Assembly: GCA_964462535.1 (NCBI GenBank)
Contig: CAYWXV010000056.1
Span: forward strand, 1 to 16,958
Origin: CAYWXV01 sp964462535
GTDB taxonomy: Bacteria; Bacteroidota; Ignavibacteria; OLB7
Reading direction: 5' to 3'
Length of the DNA: 16,958 bases
In this document: positions 15,901-16,958 of the stretch, piece after piece
Position numbering within the stretch: position 1 is the stretch's first letter
Layout: every line of letters starts with the position of its first letter
The notes under the pieces: generated by a model
The model's database searches: none
Seen by the model: the letters and a program-made list of their open reading frames with translations, nothing else
Told to the model about the DNA's origin: nothing
Program-made: the position numbers and the translations under genes

Positions 15901-16030
15901 ACCGTGGTTTGTTCCGCCCGAAGTACTGAGCGTGCAGCGGAGAGACGACGAGGAGAAAGAAGACGATGGCGAGCGATGCGCCGACAATGTGAGGGAGTCG
16001 GGACGCGGGGGCCGGGTTGTTTATGAACAT
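12938..16030 (-). CDS. Metallopeptidase-domain/TolB-propeller/Omp85-like barrel fusion
   Basis: 1030 residues, outer membrane. Signal peptide about 1-34. A gluzincin-like domain (about 45-290) carries HELVH (148-152) and a downstream EGMAEY (179-184); the two His and Glu179 would bind zinc and Glu149 would be the general base. A TolB/PD40 propeller (about 305-590) has SPDG/APDG motifs at about 316, 370, 416, 460 and 515, plus one degenerate blade. The rest (about 640-1030) is a beta barrel with VRGY (899-902), the loop motif of Omp85 proteins, and a terminal aromatic (GISLQPGW). No POTRA domain is visible. ATG at 16030 gives a clean signal peptide. The stop overlaps the convergent micro-ORF. 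Related predicted proteins are often called peptidase MA/TolB or BamA/TamA family; substrate unknown. Divergent from the SDR gene, 87 bases away. Confidence 0.93.
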   Translation of the reverse strand: MFINNPAPASRLPHIVGASLAIVFFLLVVSPLHAQYFGRNKPRYENFDFRVMETPHFEIHYYPPMETAAKDAGRMAERWYQRLSKLFGHTFTVRRPIILYADQGDFQQTYTIGGEIGEGTGGFTEPIKDRIVLPLTGSYADNDHVIGHELVHAFQYDIAQRSFQQGEQRMAYLPLWFLEGMAEYLTLGRNDANTAMWMRDVVIRNEIPTIDDVSRDMNYFPYRFGQAIWAYLAGRYGDDIIPKLFRNALRTSVNGTLDDAFRIVLASNEEKLSKDWGEALKTSFGSAASSRTLPGKLGKSALGEDGERMDVAPALSPDGTKMIFLSSRDLFTTDVYLVDLRNGKLSKIVSESSNPHADALRYVNSAGSWSPDGKYFAFVVYESGNDRLAILDVAREDIIMTITIPTVGAISNPSWSPDGKKIVFSGSVGGISDLFLYDLAEQKSQRLTNDRYADLQPVYSPDGNTIAFVSDRGTVTDFASLKYGEPTISLLALPTLSITQLDPFIGGKAINPMYAPDGKSLYVIADPDGYSDLYQVNLADRRTTRITNVATGVSGITGISPAMSVARNTGELAFSVFTDGGYTIRLLPAPTPAVTMNDSAAGLTSGRTLPPPSGKDAVVGSYLNDARTGLTPDSTTFPTRDYSPTLKLDYVGIPYLGASASADGVTLAAATALYFSDYLEYNRLALGLSINGELADIGAEVFYEYTKYRWGWGVGAGHYPITQRGVQVRQVNVDLNGTVVTADAIDRLTQRTYIDQVELVGKYPFSTTRRFEMGAGFTRYSFTGDIQTQLILSNGQIIADNTEDLDFGPGLNLLQSYVAYVGDNSFFGFTGPIKGERFRAEVGGTVGSLRFMTLTLDYRRYFYLKPFTLAFRGYHYGRYGPDELSDRISPLFLGYEWNVRGYMQDSFDPTVECSGAGCPEFDRLLGSKVALGGAELRLPLFGTANFGLINFPYLPTDLIAFADGGLAWYPGSNARLALDPESLDRVPVTSVGFAARFNLFGYAVLEVFSAKPFERPKSDWVWGISLQPGW

Positions 16031-16117
16031 TCTGATGTGCTGGCAGGTGCGATATCGAAGCGGTAATTTCTGCCCCTTGTGAGCGAGCGAAACTACGTCA
16101 CTTCAATAGATACGAAA
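16031..16117. promoter_or_regulatory. Divergent intergenic region upstream of both flanking genes
   Basis: The 87 bases separate two divergent starts, so promoters for both must lie here or inside the genes. On the minus strand TAGTTTCG differs by one base from the Bacteroidota -7 box TAnnTTTG, but no properly spaced TTG box is seen. No operator symmetry is obvious, and neither gene has a strong Shine-Dalgarno. Confidence 0.3.
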
Positions 16118-16958
16118 ATGTCCCAAGGCGTCACACCATCAGTCTGGTTCATCACCGGATGCTCAAGCGGCTTTGGCCGACTTCTTGCCGAGCGTTTGCA
16201 ATCGGAGGGTCAGATCGTCGTCGCAACGGCACGATCGACGCAGGCGTTGCGCGATCTGGAGCGCGACGGGGGCGCCAGGACATTGGCTCTTCAGCTTGAC
16301 GTGCGAGATCCCGAAAACGTGCGTAGCGCTGTGGAGAAAACGATCGAACGCTACGGTCGCATCGATGTCCTGGTGAACAACGCCGGATACGGCTACTTCG
16401 GCACGCAGGAAGAAGGAGAACTGAATGAGATACGGGCGATGTACGAGACGAATGTCTTCGGACTGATCGCCGTCACACAGGCTGTCCTCCCCCTCATGCG
16501 AACGCAGGGATCAGGAACGGTCGTCAACATCTCCAGCATCGGAGGACGTATTGCGACGCCACGAGCCGGCTTCTATCACTCGACGAAATGGGCGGTCGAG
16601 GCATTAAGCGAGGCGTTGCATCTGGAGACGCACGGCTTTGGCATTCGCGTCGTGGTGGTAGAACCTGGCTCGTTCGATACCGACTTCGGTCCGCGCTCGG
16701 CACGACGCGCGCGCGCGGACGGCGACCCCGGTTCACCCTATGCCGGTCTTGCCGAGACGTGGCGAGCGAATGCGTCGCGGGCGATCTTCGTTCCGCAGCA
16801 ACCACCGACCGAGGTGGTGGAAGGTATACTGGACGCGGTCGCCAGCGGGCTCCCCTTCGTCCGGCTCCCCATCGGTCGCGACGCCACACGCGTCATCGCC
16901 CTTCGCGAAGAGATGGGTGACTTTGCGTTCGTCGAGTGGTTGCGTGGGGAGTTGGGGG
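16118..16958 (+). CDS. Classical SDR-family oxidoreductase, C-terminus cut by window edge
   Basis: An NAD(P)-dependent short-chain dehydrogenase/reductase, cytosolic. The 280 residues present show the cofactor motif TGCSSGFG (13-20), Asp61, NNAG (87-90), catalytic Asn112, Ser140, Tyr153 and Lys157 (YHSTK), and PGSF (about 182-185). Cofactor class is not clear from sequence; ATARS after the second strand places Arg39 where NADP enzymes often have a basic residue. The ATG at 16118 gives the first strand at the expected distance; the leader is GATACGAAA with no strong Shine-Dalgarno. Family members run to about 270-290 residues, so only a few residues are probably missing. The substrate cannot be told from sequence or neighbours. 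Confidence 0.95.
   Translation, partial: MSQGVTPSVWFITGCSSGFGRLLAERLQSEGQIVVATARSTQALRDLERDGGARTLALQLDVRDPENVRSAVEKTIERYGRIDVLVNNAGYGYFGTQEEGELNEIRAMYETNVFGLIAVTQAVLPLMRTQGSGTVVNISSIGGRIATPRAGFYHSTKWAVEALSEALHLETHGFGIRVVVVEPGSFDTDFGPRSARRARADGDPGSPYAGLAETWRANASRAIFVPQQPPTEVVEGILDAVASGLPFVRLPIGRDATRVIALREEMGDFAFVEWLRGELG

Noticed and set aside
1..16958. tRNA, rRNA, CRISPR arrays, insertion sequences, phage or defence genes
   Set aside because: Reading both strands I found no cloverleaf-like sequence, spaced direct repeats, transposase motifs or flanking target duplications.

Overview
The window is a GC-rich bacterial chromosome segment, densely coded, with ten supportable protein genes and no rRNA, tRNA, CRISPR array or insertion sequence that I can see. 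Three things point to the Bacteroidota/Chlorobiota/Ignavibacteria/Kapabacteria (FCB) neighbourhood: a giant secreted protein with a type IX secretion (T9SS) type A sorting tail, seven-bladed SBBP and choice-of-anchor-D type repeats, and weak Shine-Dalgarno sequences. High GC together with an FlhF GTPase fits Kapabacteria or Ignavibacteria-like lineages better than typical Bacteroidetes. This placement is an inference from gene content.

Layout. Positions 1-10496 form a minus-strand series read from right to left. An ECF sigma factor (10496-9939) overlaps its putative anti-sigma factor (9942-9271) by ATGA. Then come an OmpA-type outer-membrane protein (9177-7174), a 1661-residue T9SS cargo protein (6922-1937) and a long-chain acyl-CoA synthetase (from 1772, truncated by the left edge). 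A strong imperfect inverted repeat (1830-1897) sits between the last two. Divergent from the sigma gene is a compact plus-strand operon: an FlhF-type SRP GTPase (10583-11551), a bitopic AMIN-like/helical-repeat membrane protein (11544-12854) and a possible 34-residue membrane peptide (12854-12958), linked by 8-base and TGATG-type overlaps. The third member runs into the 3' end of a convergent minus-strand gene (16030-12938), a fusion of a HExxH metallopeptidase domain, a TolB-like propeller and an Omp85-like barrel. A divergent SDR oxidoreductase (16118 onward) is cut by the right edge.

How they may work together. The left block reads as a cell-envelope set: sigma/anti-sigma control next to an outer-membrane peptidoglycan anchor and a secreted T9SS cargo. 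Only the sigma/anti-sigma coupling is directly supported. The flhF operon suggests polar or flagellar placement machinery, with the second protein resembling FimV/HubP in topology but not in recognised sequence. The most unusual items are that operon with its micro-ORF, the protease-propeller-barrel fusion, the cysteine-paired ASH repeat array in the T9SS cargo, and the inverted repeat at 1830-1897.
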